Origin: Firmicutes bacterium UBA1422
GTDB taxonomy: Bacteria > Bacillota > Clostridia > Peptostreptococcales > Anaerovoracaceae
Reading direction: 5' to 3'
Assembly (NCBI GenBank): GCA_002304835.1
Contig: DBPK01000001.1
Coordinates: forward strand, 148,157 to 211,836
Length of the DNA stretch: 63,680 nt
Shown: one piece after another, positions 1 through 9,283 of the stretch
Position numbering within the stretch: position 1 is the first letter of the stretch
Layout: the number at the start of each line of letters is the position of its first letter
Notes under the pieces: generated by a model
What the model saw: only the letters and a program-made list of their open reading frames with translations
Told to the model about the DNA's origin: nothing
The model's database searches: none
Translations under genes and position numbers: made by a program

Positions 1-1134
1 GCCAGGACCGATTATGAAGGGATGCTGGTAATAAGCGAAACGGCCGGGGCGGCCAGTGAGCTGGCAGAAGCTGTCATAGTGAATGCCAACGACAGTGACT
101 CCATAGCAAGAGGTATAAAGACTGCTCTTGATATGCCCCAAGAAGAGAAGGTTATCAGAAACAGGATAATGCACAGACGATTGAAAAGATCTGACATTAA
201 AATGTGGACCAGGGATTTTCTGGACCAGCTCAAAGAAGCCGGAGATACAACGGGGAACCTGTCATCATCAAAGAGCGCAGAAAAAAGCAGCGGTCACATA
301 AAAAGAGCATACAAAAATGCCAGCAAACGTATACTTTTCCTGGATTATGACGGTACTTTGGTGGGATTCAAGACGATCCCCGAAGAAGCAAAACCGGACA
401 AGGAACTGAAAGATCTTCTCAGGCAGCTTATTGCCGACAAAAAAAATACTGTGGTTCTGATATCGGGACGTGACAGAGATTTTCTGGAAAAATGGTTTTC
501 CGATATCGAAGGACTGTATTTCGTGGCATCCCACGGACTCTGGCTTAAACATCCCGAAGAAAAATGGACAATGACAGCCGCGCTGGACAACAAATGGAAA
601 GACTCAGTAAGACCCATATTGGAATTATATATGGACAGGATGCCGGGATCTCTTATCGAAGAAAAAGAATTTGCCCTTTCACTGCATTACAGACAGTGCG
701 ACCCGGATATGGCGGCTTCCAAACTGAATGAACTCAAGGCGACATTGGTATCAATGGTAACATCTTCTTTTCTGATGATCCAGGAGGGCAGCAAAGTCCT
801 GGAAATAAAGGACAGTCGTGTCAATAAAGGCAACATGGCATCTCTGATGATGAAAAGAAAGAAATACGATTTTGTTTTCGCTGCAGGGGATGATTTTACT
901 GATGAGGATCTTTTCAAAGTTGTTTCAGACGACGCTTACTCAGTAAAGATAGGTCTTGGCGAGACATCAGCCGGATACCGTATGAAATCATGGAGATCAA
1001 TGAGGGAAATGCTGGAAGAATTTGCAGAGGTAAGCGGCAAAGAACAGGAAGGCAAAGAGCGGACAAAAGCGATCAAGAGCAGTAAAGAGGATCAAGAGAG
1101 ACCGGAAGCATCAAAGAATAATAAGAAACGATAA
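1..1134 (+). CDS. otsB: Trehalose-6-phosphate synthase/phosphatase fusion, C-terminal part (5' end outside window)
   Basis: The reading frame is open from base 1, so the gene starts upstream of the window. The first ~80 residues are the tail of a GT20 trehalose-6-phosphate synthase (motif SETAGAASELAEAVIVN, which binds the sugar nucleotide in this family). After a polar linker comes a HAD-type trehalose-6-phosphate phosphatase: motif I FLDYDGTL (about nt 340-363), motif II VLISGRD, the conserved Lys in NKGNMAS and motif IV AAGDDFTDEDLF. Together these would make trehalose 6-phosphate from a nucleotide-glucose and glucose 6-phosphate and then dephosphorylate it to trehalose in the cytoplasm. 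The C-terminus is a charged Lys/Glu-rich tail with no known function. The downstream GH65 phosphorylase begins 24 nt after the stop codon, which suggests one operon. The domain calls are secure; the length of the synthase part cannot be seen. Confidence 0.9.
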   Translation, partial: ARTDYEGMLVISETAGAASELAEAVIVNANDSDSIARGIKTALDMPQEEKVIRNRIMHRRLKRSDIKMWTRDFLDQLKEAGDTTGNLSSSKSAEKSSGHIKRAYKNASKRILFLDYDGTLVGFKTIPEEAKPDKELKDLLRQLIADKKNTVVLISGRDRDFLEKWFSDIEGLYFVASHGLWLKHPEEKWTMTAALDNKWKDSVRPILELYMDRMPGSLIEEKEFALSLHYRQCDPDMAASKLNELKATLVSMVTSSFLMIQEGSKVLEIKDSRVNKGNMASLMMKRKKYDFVFAAGDDFTDEDLFKVVSDDAYSVKIGLGETSAGYRMKSWRSMREMLEEFAEVSGKEQEGKERTKAIKSSKEDQERPEASKNNKKR

Positions 1135-1157
1135 AACGACAGCCCGGAGGACTTGTG

Positions 1158-3455
1158 ATGGCAAACAAAAGAAAAATATATAATCTGGCAGACCCCTCAC
1201 TGGATAACTATAATCTTCTGCTCAATGAGGTCATATTTCATAATGCCAACGGTTATATAGGCATAAGATACGATTTTGAAGAAGGATATCCGGAAGGATA
1301 TGAAATAAACCGAAGTCAGTATATAAACGGCTTTTATGATTATACAGAAATCAAACATGCAGAAAGGCTCTATGGTGTACCCGACAGGAAGCAGACAATG
1401 CTGGATGTGGCAGACACCCAGGAGATAAAGCTCTTTATCGACGGAGAAGAGTTTTCCATGTTCAGCGGGAAACTCCTGGAGTTTGATATTTATCTGGATA
1501 TGGACAGGGGCGTTACTGTAAGGGAAGTAAAATGGTGTTCACCACTGGGCAAGGAGATAGCCCTGAAAATAACCAGGATGGCGTCACTGCATCAGCTGCC
1601 GCTTTTTCTCATAGAGTATGAGATAGATCCCCTGGAATTCAGGGGAGAGATAATAATCGAATCTGCCCATGATGGCAATGTCTGCAACTTTGCAGATCCC
1701 GACGACCCAAGAACTGCGGACAGATGCGATCAGTATATAATACCCGTCAGCTGCGAGATAAAGGACGGAGCTTCATACATAACATCCGAGACCTCGAAGT
1801 CGGGGCTGGAGGTCTGCAGCTGTGTCAAAAATGTCCTTTCCCAGAAAAACCAGACAGAGTTTTTATTAAACAACAATAAAACCACCTGTATAATGCGAAC
1901 AAAAGCATCATCAGAAAGAAAAATAAAACTTGTTAAATATGCCGTTCTTTGCGACTCAATAAGATACCCCGACTGCAGTCTGACGGCCAGGGAAGAAATG
2001 AACAAGGCCCTCTCCGTAAGTGTCTCTGAGCTGCACAGAAAACACGAAGGGTGCCTTAGGACTTACTGGAAAAACTGTTATGTTGATATTGACGGTGATG
2101 ATGAACTGGCCCAGGCAGTTATATTCAACATGTATCAGCTGAACCAGTCGGCCAGTAAAGACATTTACGGAAACATAGCACCCAAGGGACTTTCCGGTGA
2201 CGGATATGAAGGTCAGTATTTCTGGGATTCGGAGATGTTCATACAGCCATTTTTCACAATAACCAATCCGGCGATCTCAAAGACCCTTATTGAGTCGAGA
2301 CATCTGCAGCTGGATCATGCCCGTGAGAATGCAAAGATCATGGGACATAAATGCGGGGCGCTTTATCCCTGGAGGACCATAACCGGAGAGGAATGTTCCG
2401 GATATTATCCGGCAGGCTCGGCCCAGTATCACATAAACGGAGATATAGCATATTCAATAATCGCCTATTATCTGGCAACAAAGGATATAGGTTTCATTGC
2501 AGAAAAAGGTGCGGAGATAATATTCGAGACCGCAAGACTCTGGATGGATACGGGCAACTTTTACAGGGGGGAATTCCACATAAACGATGTTACCGGACCT
2601 GATGAATACACCTGTGTTGTCAATGACAATTATTATACCAATGCCCTGGCCCAGTATCATCTCAGATGGGCTGTGAAGTTTTACAGCATGCTGAAAGAAA
2701 CAGGGATGCTGGATCCGGTGGCAAAAAAAATCAAATTCAGAAAGGCTGAGATAAGGGGATTTATCAAAGCGGCGGAGGCCATGCATCTTCCCTATGACCC
2801 GGAGACGAAAATCAATCCCCAGGATGATTCTTTCATGCGAAAAAAAGAATGGGATATCGCCGGCATCCCAAAGGAGAATTTTCCTCTGCTTTTGCATTAC
2901 CACCCTCTGCATTTATATCGCCACAGGATATGCAAACAGGCAGATACTGTTATGGCTTATTTCATACTTGAGGATACCCAGAGCGAAGAAACAATGCACA
3001 ACTCTTTTCTCTATTATGAAAAAGTCACCACCCACGATTCTTCATTGTCACAGCCGGTTTTCAGCATAGTTGCCGCCAGATTGGGCATGGAGGAAAAAGC
3101 CTACAGATATTTCGGAGATTCTGCTAAGCTGGATCTTCTCAATCTATATAACAACACCGAAGACGGCATACACACCGCCAACATGGCGGGGACTTTTCTC
3201 ACCATAGTATACGGATTCGGAGGTTTCCGGCTCAAAGAACAGGGCATATCCTTCGATCCCATGCTTCCAAGCAAATGGAATGCCTATGACTTCAAAATAT
3301 TATATGAGAATTCCAGGATAAAGGTTTATGTCACAGAAACCGAGTGTGTCTTTTCTCTGGAAAAGGGAAAAAGCAAAATGATAACTGTATATGGGAAACC
3401 TTACAGACTCAAAAAAAGGCTGGTCATAAAAAGGTCTTCCGGTGAAATCGAATAA
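1158..3455 (+). CDS. GH65 family disaccharide phosphorylase (trehalose/kojibiose/maltose phosphorylase type)
   Basis: A 765-residue protein of the normal GH65 phosphorylase length. The N-terminal beta-sandwich contains NANGYIGIRYDFEEGYPEG; the (alpha/alpha)6 barrel carries FWDSEMFIQPFF and the catalytic-acid segment DVTGPDEYTCVVND, in which Glu483 matches the general acid of the family. The C-terminal segment HTANMAGTFLTIVYGFGG matches the phosphate-binding region. GH65 phosphorylases split an alpha-glucobiose with inorganic phosphate into beta-glucose 1-phosphate and glucose. The neighbours fit this: the upstream gene makes trehalose, and beta-phosphoglucomutase and glucokinase follow, so trehalose is the likeliest substrate (inference). 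Family members also act on maltose, kojibiose or nigerose, and sequence alone does not decide. ATG 1158 is preferred over GTG 1155 because GGAGG at 1146-1150 is better spaced for it. Confidence 0.9.
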   Translation: MANKRKIYNLADPSLDNYNLLLNEVIFHNANGYIGIRYDFEEGYPEGYEINRSQYINGFYDYTEIKHAERLYGVPDRKQTMLDVADTQEIKLFIDGEEFSMFSGKLLEFDIYLDMDRGVTVREVKWCSPLGKEIALKITRMASLHQLPLFLIEYEIDPLEFRGEIIIESAHDGNVCNFADPDDPRTADRCDQYIIPVSCEIKDGASYITSETSKSGLEVCSCVKNVLSQKNQTEFLLNNNKTTCIMRTKASSERKIKLVKYAVLCDSIRYPDCSLTAREEMNKALSVSVSELHRKHEGCLRTYWKNCYVDIDGDDELAQAVIFNMYQLNQSASKDIYGNIAPKGLSGDGYEGQYFWDSEMFIQPFFTITNPAISKTLIESRHLQLDHARENAKIMGHKCGALYPWRTITGEECSGYYPAGSAQYHINGDIAYSIIAYYLATKDIGFIAEKGAEIIFETARLWMDTGNFYRGEFHINDVTGPDEYTCVVNDNYYTNALAQYHLRWAVKFYSMLKETGMLDPVAKKIKFRKAEIRGFIKAAEAMHLPYDPETKINPQDDSFMRKKEWDIAGIPKENFPLLLHYHPLHLYRHRICKQADTVMAYFILEDTQSEETMHNSFLYYEKVTTHDSSLSQPVFSIVAARLGMEEKAYRYFGDSAKLDLLNLYNNTEDGIHTANMAGTFLTIVYGFGGFRLKEQGISFDPMLPSKWNAYDFKILYENSRIKVYVTETECVFSLEKGKSKMITVYGKPYRLKKRLVIKRSSGEIE

Positions 3456-3474
3456 AAGACAAGGACAAAAAACA

Positions 3475-4110
3475 ATGGTTTACGAAGCTGTTATTTTTGA
3501 TCTGGATGGCGTGCTGTGCCATACAGACAAATATCATTATATGGCATGGAAGGAGATCGCAGGAGAACTGGGCATCAGTTTTGACAGAAAGATCAATGAC
3601 CGTATGCGCGGTGTGAGTCGTATGGAGAGCCTGGAAATACTTCTTGAAAATTTCAAAGGGAATCTTTCCTGGCAGCAAAAGGAATGTTATGCACAAAAAA
3701 AGAACCGGATATACCGTTGCCTGCTCAAAAACATATCCGAAAAAGACCTGGAGCCTGAAGTGAAACAGACGCTTGATGCCATAAAGGCATCGGGCATAAA
3801 AACCGCCATCGGCTCCTCCAGCAGAAACACAAAATTCATCTTGGAGCAACTGGGGCTTTCCGGGTTTTTCGATGCTGTTGCCGACGGCACTGACATAACC
3901 CGATCAAAACCTGACCCGGAGGTTTTCATAAAGGCTGCAGAATTTCTGGGGGTAGAACCCAAAAGCTGTCTTGTGGTTGAAGATGCAGTAGCGGGACTTA
4001 CGGCGGCTGCGGCGGCGGGCATGGACTGCGCTGCCATGGGGAATCTCAAAGATTCGGCAAAGGCGGATCATTACCTGGACAGGTTTTCCGATCTGCTGCA
4101 CATATTATGA
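3475..4110 (+). CDS. pgmB: Beta-phosphoglucomutase
   Basis: A 211-residue HAD-superfamily protein. Motif I is FDLDGVL, with the phospho-acceptor Asp9 and the acid/base Asp11. The cap region has HYMAWKEIAGELG and RMRGVSRMESLEILL, which are signatures of beta-phosphoglucomutase rather than of phosphoglycolate phosphatase. Motif II is GSSSRNTKFIL; motifs III/IV are RSKPDPEVFI and VVEDAVAGLTAA. It converts beta-glucose 1-phosphate to glucose 6-phosphate, which makes it the natural partner of the GH65 enzyme just upstream. A GTG at 3442, overlapping the upstream gene, would add 11 residues. ATG 3475 gives the usual family N-terminus and has AAGG about 10 nt upstream, so it is preferred. Confidence 0.92.
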   Translation: MVYEAVIFDLDGVLCHTDKYHYMAWKEIAGELGISFDRKINDRMRGVSRMESLEILLENFKGNLSWQQKECYAQKKNRIYRCLLKNISEKDLEPEVKQTLDAIKASGIKTAIGSSSRNTKFILEQLGLSGFFDAVADGTDITRSKPDPEVFIKAAEFLGVEPKSCLVVEDAVAGLTAAAAAGMDCAAMGNLKDSAKADHYLDRFSDLLHIL

Positions 4111-4206
4111 TTTTTTTGTTCGCCGCTACTCAAACTGAGTATGTGTCACAGAGAAGTACTTACAGAAGAAGTGTGCACAGAAGAAGTATATCAAAGAGGA
4201 GGTTTC

Positions 4207-5208
4207 ATGATCCTTGCTGCAGATATAGGCGGGACAAAATTGCTTTTCGGACTTTTTGAAGTTCGGGAGGGCAGCAAACTTGCCCCGAAATATATACGAA
4301 GGTATCAAAGCCGGCAGTTTATGTCACTTTATGAAGCGACAGAGACGTTTCTTTCGGATGTGAGGGAAGAAACAGATGTGTCTGATATCCAAACCGCCTG
4401 TTTCAGTATGGCGGGTCCCGTGGTGGAAAACAGGTGTTTTCTGGTCAACCTCGGCTGGCATGTGAATGCGGATGATATGAAAGAAAGATTACCACATATA
4501 AAGGATATTATCCTTTATAATGATCTTGAGGCGACGGCCGTGGGACTTAAGGGTCTTAAAAGTGACGATTTGGTTGAGCTTACACCGGAAATTTCTTCTA
4601 AGGAGACGGACAGCAAAGCTATACTGGCCGCAGGCACGGGACTGGGCGAAGCCCTTATCCTGGGCGGAAAAGTTTTCCCTTCCGAGGGAGGACACTGCGA
4701 ATTCGGTCCGCGTACCTTGGAAGAAATAAGATTGTGGCATTTTCTGCATGAACATTACGGGCATGTAAGTTATGAACACATTCTTTCCGGTGCAGGCCTG
4801 TGCCGGCTGGCACTGTTCGTTATGAACGAAAAGGGAATAAAGAAGCCCGGATTTGATCTTCTGCCCGAAGAGATATCACGAAGGGGCCTTGACGGAGACT
4901 GCGAGATATGCAGATCCGCCCTTGATATTTACACCGGCATAATGGGAGCCGAAGCGGGGAATCTCGCTCTTAAATCCATGGCTCTGGGAGGCATATATCT
5001 GGGAGGGGGCATACCGCCGGAGATAATATCAAGGCTCCGAAAAGAGGACTTCATAAGATCCTTCAGAGCCAAGGGGAGACTTTCTTCTCTGCTTGAAAAG
5101 ATCCCCGTCACAGTTATCTTGAACAACAACACCGCCCTTTACGGCAGCGCCATAATAGCTGCAGAAAAAGAGGGGCATACCGGAAACCTTAGTCTGGAAG
5201 AACTGTGA
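4207..5208 (+). CDS. glk: Glucokinase (Glk, PF02685 type)
   Basis: A 333-residue cytosolic sugar kinase. The N-terminus ILAADIGGTKLLFGLFE is the ATP phosphate-binding loop. The segment NLGWHVNADDMKE followed by LYNDLEATAVGL holds the glucose-binding Asn and Asp. AAGTGLGEALI is the second phosphate loop, and PSEGGHCEFGPRT is typical of the E. coli Glk group rather than of ROK glucokinases: no ROK zinc motif is seen. It phosphorylates the free glucose released by the GH65 phosphorylase, so that both halves of the disaccharide enter glycolysis as glucose 6-phosphate. ATG 4207 is chosen because AAAGAGGAGG ends 4 nt upstream; the longer open frame back to 4141 lacks a ribosome binding site. A terminator follows at 5233. 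Confidence 0.92.
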   Translation: MILAADIGGTKLLFGLFEVREGSKLAPKYIRRYQSRQFMSLYEATETFLSDVREETDVSDIQTACFSMAGPVVENRCFLVNLGWHVNADDMKERLPHIKDIILYNDLEATAVGLKGLKSDDLVELTPEISSKETDSKAILAAGTGLGEALILGGKVFPSEGGHCEFGPRTLEEIRLWHFLHEHYGHVSYEHILSGAGLCRLALFVMNEKGIKKPGFDLLPEEISRRGLDGDCEICRSALDIYTGIMGAEAGNLALKSMALGGIYLGGGIPPEIISRLRKEDFIRSFRAKGRLSSLLEKIPVTVILNNNTALYGSAIIAAEKEGHTGNLSLEEL

Positions 5209-5232
5209 CTAAAAAAAATAATTATGTATAAT

Positions 5233-5270
5233 AAAAAAACGGATGAGGCATATGACCTGTCCGTTTTTTA
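5233..5270. terminator. Bidirectional intrinsic terminator between glk and the convergent SGNH-like gene
   Basis: The arms AAAAAACGGA (5234-5243) and TCCGTTTTTT (5260-5269) pair perfectly, with a smaller AGG/CCT stem inside the loop. There is a T-run on either strand, which suits termination of both converging genes. Confidence 0.8.
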
Positions 5271-5275
5271 CATAT

Positions 5276-5307
5276 AATCGTATCACCATATAATCATATC
5301 ACCATAT
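5276..5307. repeat. Two tandem copies of a 16-bp AT-rich unit
   Basis: The unit AATCRTATCACCATAT occurs twice head to tail, followed by a partial third copy (AATTG). It lies between the terminator and the 3' end of the SGNH-like gene. Confidence 0.6.
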
Positions 5308-5317
5308 AATTGCTTTT

Positions 5318-6406
5318 TTATTGTTCCACTCCGTTTAGGTTCAATATATCGTTGAGATCCTGTGCTGCTTTTTGCCAGCTTTCGTAGCCTTCCCGTCCCC
5401 GGTGATCTTCTGTTTCATATCTGTCATCAAGATAGTCCGAAAGGTAATCAGTATATTTCATTGCTCCCCATACGTTCATATGCCTTTCGTTATAAAAATC
5501 CCGGCTGTAATCAACTCCCAGGGCTTCACGCATTTGTTGCGTGTTGAAGTTGATGGTATCAAATCCGTTGTCTTCTGCTTTTTTGAGGGCATAGTTTATT
5601 TTTGCCAGGTTTTCTTCCTCGGTATTCAAAGGAGCCGTAACGAAAATAACATGACAGTCAAGGGTTTTGCAGTATTTGATAAGCTTATCCAGACAGTCTT
5701 CAAACAGAGGTTCTATAGGAGATATACTTTTTCCATCTGTGGTAATAGCAGGAGAGGGGGTCTGAATGAAGGAATTCTCTGAAACCTTAAATCCTTTATA
5801 TTTGCCCCGCTCATCCACTATTGAGGTCCACTTATGAAAGGTTTCATCATCAAGCATGGAATGAACGATATATGCATAGTTGAAGTAATTGATGAAATTA
5901 GTATCGACATCTTTATCTGTTGATGAAGCTTTGGCAAAATCAACAACGGCATTGATAGCTTTCAGCTTTGTAGTTGAGGGCTTCATGGGTTTTAAGATAA
6001 TCCGTGCGGCCAGAGGTTTGAAATTCCGGACCGGCTTATATAACCTGCGCAGTTCGATCACTATATAGTCGAAATCATGAGTTTTGGAGCATTCTTCGAT
6101 AATATACTGATAAGCGGCAAAGGGCATTGATTGCGTAGAGAAATTGTATATGCAGTGTCCGTGTCTCTCATAGGCTCTGGTGGGCATCCAGTATCTGTAT
6201 GTGGAACTGGCGCCCACATAGAGCCCGTCCAGAGAATTTTCTGTTTCCTGATAAAAGCGGTGATAAAGACTTTTTGAAGGATCGTCTTTGTTGTCCGCGT
6301 ATATATAAAAGCCGTAAACGAGATCAAGGGATAAGATACATATAATTGAAATGACTAAAAATGTTTTTAATGCTTTTGACAGTCCGGGCGTTGATGACTT
6401 TTTCAT
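5318..6406 (-). CDS. Membrane-anchored SGNH/DltD-like protein of unknown function
   Basis: A 362-residue protein with a basic N-terminus followed by one hydrophobic segment (about residues 12-34, TFLVISIICILSLDLVYGFY), so the bulk is probably outside the membrane. The motif LYVGASSTYRYWMP resembles the nucleophile block of SGNH-type proteins (G-x-S-x), and the C-terminal DFYNERHMNVWGAMKYTDYL matches the block holding the conserved His and Asn/Gly of DltD/SGNH-like surface proteins. Such proteins often act on, or help acylate, cell-surface polymers; that role is not shown here. ATG 6406 is preferred over GTG 6439 because GGAAAGG lies just upstream on the minus strand. No neighbour shares its strand, so it stands alone. 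Confidence 0.65.
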   Translation of the reverse strand: MKKSSTPGLSKALKTFLVISIICILSLDLVYGFYIYADNKDDPSKSLYHRFYQETENSLDGLYVGASSTYRYWMPTRAYERHGHCIYNFSTQSMPFAAYQYIIEECSKTHDFDYIVIELRRLYKPVRNFKPLAARIILKPMKPSTTKLKAINAVVDFAKASSTDKDVDTNFINYFNYAYIVHSMLDDETFHKWTSIVDERGKYKGFKVSENSFIQTPSPAITTDGKSISPIEPLFEDCLDKLIKYCKTLDCHVIFVTAPLNTEEENLAKINYALKKAEDNGFDTINFNTQQMREALGVDYSRDFYNERHMNVWGAMKYTDYLSDYLDDRYETEDHRGREGYESWQKAAQDLNDILNLNGVEQ

Positions 6407-6583
6407 ATTTTCAGGCCTTTCCAGATGGATAAAAATCACTTTTAAGTTATACTAAAACACCATATCATGCAATTTGAGTTATACAGTATAAAAGTATCCA
6501 AATCAATATATTTCACGAAAAAATCATGAATCATCATCATTTCTTCAAACAGTGAGCAAAAAATAAATATAAGATTTTCAGGG

Positions 6584-6612
6584 TTGAGAAAAAGTCTTTT
6601 TCGATGTAAAAT
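6584..6612 (+). promoter_or_regulatory. Sigma-A promoter for the aldehyde dehydrogenase gene
   Basis: TTGAGA (6584-6589), 17-bp spacer, TAAAAT (6607-6612). The spacer contains a small palindrome (GAAAAA-GTC-TTTTTC). The ribosome binding site AAGGAGG follows at about 6628. Confidence 0.6.
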
Positions 6613-6639
6613 ATAACTCTATGATAAGGAGGAAAACAA

Positions 6640-8040
6640 ATGACAGAAGACAAGATCATAAAACAAAATGAAGCTGAAGAAAGCAGAAAATATATAGACG
6701 GATATATAAAAAGGGCAAGGGCAGCTCAGGAAGAATTCGAGAAAATGCCCCAGAGTAAAGTGGATACGGCAGTAAAGGTCATAGCAAAAGTTATACATGA
6801 CAATGCGGGGATGCTTGCCGAGATGGCGGTGATGGAAACGGGCATGGGAAATGTCAAAGACAAAACCGTAAAAAACGAGAATAAAGCCAAAATCATCTGG
6901 AACAGCCTCAAGAGCAAGCCTTCAAGGGGCATAATCGAAAGAGATGATAAGACGGGTATAACCAAGGTGGCAAAACCCATGGGAGTGGTGGCTGCCATAA
7001 CTCCATGCACGAACCCCATCGTGACGCCCATGAGCAATGCAATGTTTGCATTGAAATGCGGCAATGCCATAGTTATAACGCCCCATCACAAAGCCATCAA
7101 ATGCAGTACTGAAACGGTGGATCTTATGAGAGCGGAGCTTCAAAAAATCGATCTGCCCCAGGACCTGATACAGATCCTTGATATGCAGTCCAGAGAAAAC
7201 ACCAGGACTTTGATATCTTCTGCGGATGTGGTGGTGGCCACCGGTGGAGCGGGAATGGTAAAAGCCGCCTATAGCTCCGGAAGACCGGCTCTCGGAGTCG
7301 GAGCCGGAAACGTGCAGTGCATAATAGACAAGGGCTATGATTACAAACAAGCTGTACCTAAGATAATAGCCGGAAGGACCTTTGACTACGGCATAATATG
7401 TTCCGGAGAACAGTCATTCATATGCCCCGAGGAAGACTATGAGAATATACTTGGTGAATTCGAAAAAAACGGAGCATATATAGTAAAGGATGAAGAAGAG
7501 GCTGAAAGACTCAGAAACGTTCTGTTTGAGGAAGGAAAACCCAACAGACACTCAGTTGGCCAGTCTCCCCAAAAAATCGCTGAAATGGCCGGGATATCCC
7601 TTCCTGAGGGCACCCGCGTGATAGTGGCCCAAGCAAAAGGGACTGCCGAATCAGATCTTTTCGGGAAAGAAAAGATGGCACCGGTCATAGCCGCATATAA
7701 ATACAGTACCTTTGAGGAAGGGGTCGAAATAGCCGAGGCAAATCTTTCGGTGGAAGGCAAAGGCCACAGCGTTGCCATACATTCGGACAATATCAGGCAT
7801 ATAGAGTATGCCGGCGAGAAACTGTCGGTTTCCAGATTCGTGGTCAATCAGACATGTGCCAGCACTGCCGGAGGCAGTTTCTATAACGGTCTTGCTCCCA
7901 CAAATACCTTGGGATGCGGATCCTGGGGACATAATAGTATTTCGGAAAACCTGGACTTCAAACATCTTATGAATGTTTCCAGGATATCATATTTCATGAA
8001 GGATAATCATGTACCTGACCGGGAGGAATTGTGGGGATAA
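6640..8040 (+). CDS. CoA-acylating aldehyde dehydrogenase
   Basis: A 466-residue cytosolic enzyme of the acylating ALDH group (EutE/SucD/sulfoacetaldehyde dehydrogenase-like). Visible blocks are GVVAAITPCTNPIVTPMSNA (CoA/NAD-binding entry), NAIVITPH, VVATGGAGMVKAAYSSG, GVGAGNVQCIID and the catalytic-cysteine segment FDYGIICSGEQSFI. The length is that of stand-alone acylating dehydrogenases; the alcohol dehydrogenase half of AdhE is absent. Reaction: aldehyde + CoA + NAD(P)+ to acyl-CoA, or the reverse in fermentation. The substrate (acetaldehyde, succinate semialdehyde, sulfoacetaldehyde) cannot be assigned, and no microcompartment or alcohol dehydrogenase genes lie nearby. Its stop codon directly abuts the ATG of the LCP gene, so the two are probably co-transcribed. 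Confidence 0.85.
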   Translation: MTEDKIIKQNEAEESRKYIDGYIKRARAAQEEFEKMPQSKVDTAVKVIAKVIHDNAGMLAEMAVMETGMGNVKDKTVKNENKAKIIWNSLKSKPSRGIIERDDKTGITKVAKPMGVVAAITPCTNPIVTPMSNAMFALKCGNAIVITPHHKAIKCSTETVDLMRAELQKIDLPQDLIQILDMQSRENTRTLISSADVVVATGGAGMVKAAYSSGRPALGVGAGNVQCIIDKGYDYKQAVPKIIAGRTFDYGIICSGEQSFICPEEDYENILGEFEKNGAYIVKDEEEAERLRNVLFEEGKPNRHSVGQSPQKIAEMAGISLPEGTRVIVAQAKGTAESDLFGKEKMAPVIAAYKYSTFEEGVEIAEANLSVEGKGHSVAIHSDNIRHIEYAGEKLSVSRFVVNQTCASTAGGSFYNGLAPTNTLGCGSWGHNSISENLDFKHLMNVSRISYFMKDNHVPDREELWG

Positions 8041-9270
8041 ATGAGAAGCGATAAATACAAAAAAAGAAATGCCGCCAAGGCAGCAAAGGAAGCAAGGAAG
8101 TCAAACGGCGGCCGGAGAAAATATTCCAAAGAAGACGATGATTTTTTTGCCGGATTTGACGAATTAGATAACGATGAACCTATAAAAACAAAAAAAAGCT
8201 CAAAAAAAGCAAGAGGAAGGGGCAAGAACCCCATAAAACGTAAAAAAACTGTTAAAACAGTTATTATTTGCCTTGTGCTGCTGCTTCTTGCCCTTGCGGC
8301 CGGTGCATATATTTTCATGACACATAAGCTCGGTCAAATGGATTATGTGGATACGGGCAGTGTGGAATGGTGCATAGATGACAGAGTGGCAAAAGAACTT
8401 AAGGATTACAGGAATTTTGCTGTTTTGGGAGTCGATGCCAGGAACATGGAAAGCTATGACGGATCAAACAATGATGCGATAATAATAGTGAGTCTGAACA
8501 AGAAGACCGACAAGATAAAGATGATATCTGTCATGAGGGACAGCTATTTGCTGGTGGACAAAAAACAGCAGGATGACCTTTACCTGACAAAGATCACCCA
8601 TGCCCATGCCATAGGCGGAGGAGTCTGGACATGCAGGGCACTGAACAGGAATCTGGATCTCAATATAGAAGAATTTGCCATATTCAACTGGAAAGCGGTG
8701 GCTGATCTGGTGGACGCCGTGGGCGGTGTAACAGTTGAGGTGGAATCAAACGAAATAAATGACTTCAATCATTACGGCCAGGAGACCGCCGAAAAGGTGG
8801 GCGGAACATTTTCCGCCATAAGCTATCCCGGAGAATATGATCTGGACGGGATCCAGGCGGCCACCTACTGCAGGATAAGAAAAACCTCCGGAGGCGACAG
8901 TCAGAGAGCGGAAAGAATGAAAAAAGTCATGACCGCCATTTTCAAAAAGGCCAAGACCATGGATCTGAGCACCCTGAACAACATTGCCGATGAAATGCTG
9001 CCTGAAATAAGAACCAACATCAAAAGCGGATCAATGCTGAAACTGATGGCGGGAATAAAGGGATACGAGCTTAACGGGAATGAGGGCTTCCCGTATAAAT
9101 ATGCCGGAGGGATGTATCACGGCGGATGGTATGCAGTTCCTGAGACACTGAAGTCCAATGTGAAGGAACTTCACAAAAAGGCTTTCAAACAAAAAAAGTA
9201 CAGACCCACGCAGACGGTCAGGGAAATAAATGAAATGATAATAAATGATACGGGCGTGACTTTACCATAA
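8041..9270 (+). CDS. LytR-CpsA-Psr (LCP) family cell-wall polymer ligase
   Basis: A 409-residue protein. About 78 residues of strongly basic, low-complexity cytoplasmic tail are followed by one membrane helix (VIICLVLLLLALAAGAYIFM) and then an extracellular LCP domain: FAVLGVDARN, SNNDAIIIVSLNKKT, KMISVMRDSYL, KITHAHAIGGG, AVGGVTVEV, YCRIRKTSGGDSQRAERMKKV. The conserved Asp and Arg residues that bind the polyprenyl-pyrophosphate substrate are present. LCP enzymes transfer anionic or capsular glycopolymers from lipid carriers to peptidoglycan. The long basic N-terminus is unusual in extent. It begins immediately after the stop codon of the aldehyde dehydrogenase gene, and no biochemical link between the two is known. 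Confidence 0.88.
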   Translation: MRSDKYKKRNAAKAAKEARKSNGGRRKYSKEDDDFFAGFDELDNDEPIKTKKSSKKARGRGKNPIKRKKTVKTVIICLVLLLLALAAGAYIFMTHKLGQMDYVDTGSVEWCIDDRVAKELKDYRNFAVLGVDARNMESYDGSNNDAIIIVSLNKKTDKIKMISVMRDSYLLVDKKQQDDLYLTKITHAHAIGGGVWTCRALNRNLDLNIEEFAIFNWKAVADLVDAVGGVTVEVESNEINDFNHYGQETAEKVGGTFSAISYPGEYDLDGIQAATYCRIRKTSGGDSQRAERMKKVMTAIFKKAKTMDLSTLNNIADEMLPEIRTNIKSGSMLKLMAGIKGYELNGNEGFPYKYAGGMYHGGWYAVPETLKSNVKELHKKAFKQKKYRPTQTVREINEMIINDTGVTLP

Positions 9271-9283
9271 AAAATGAGAAAAT

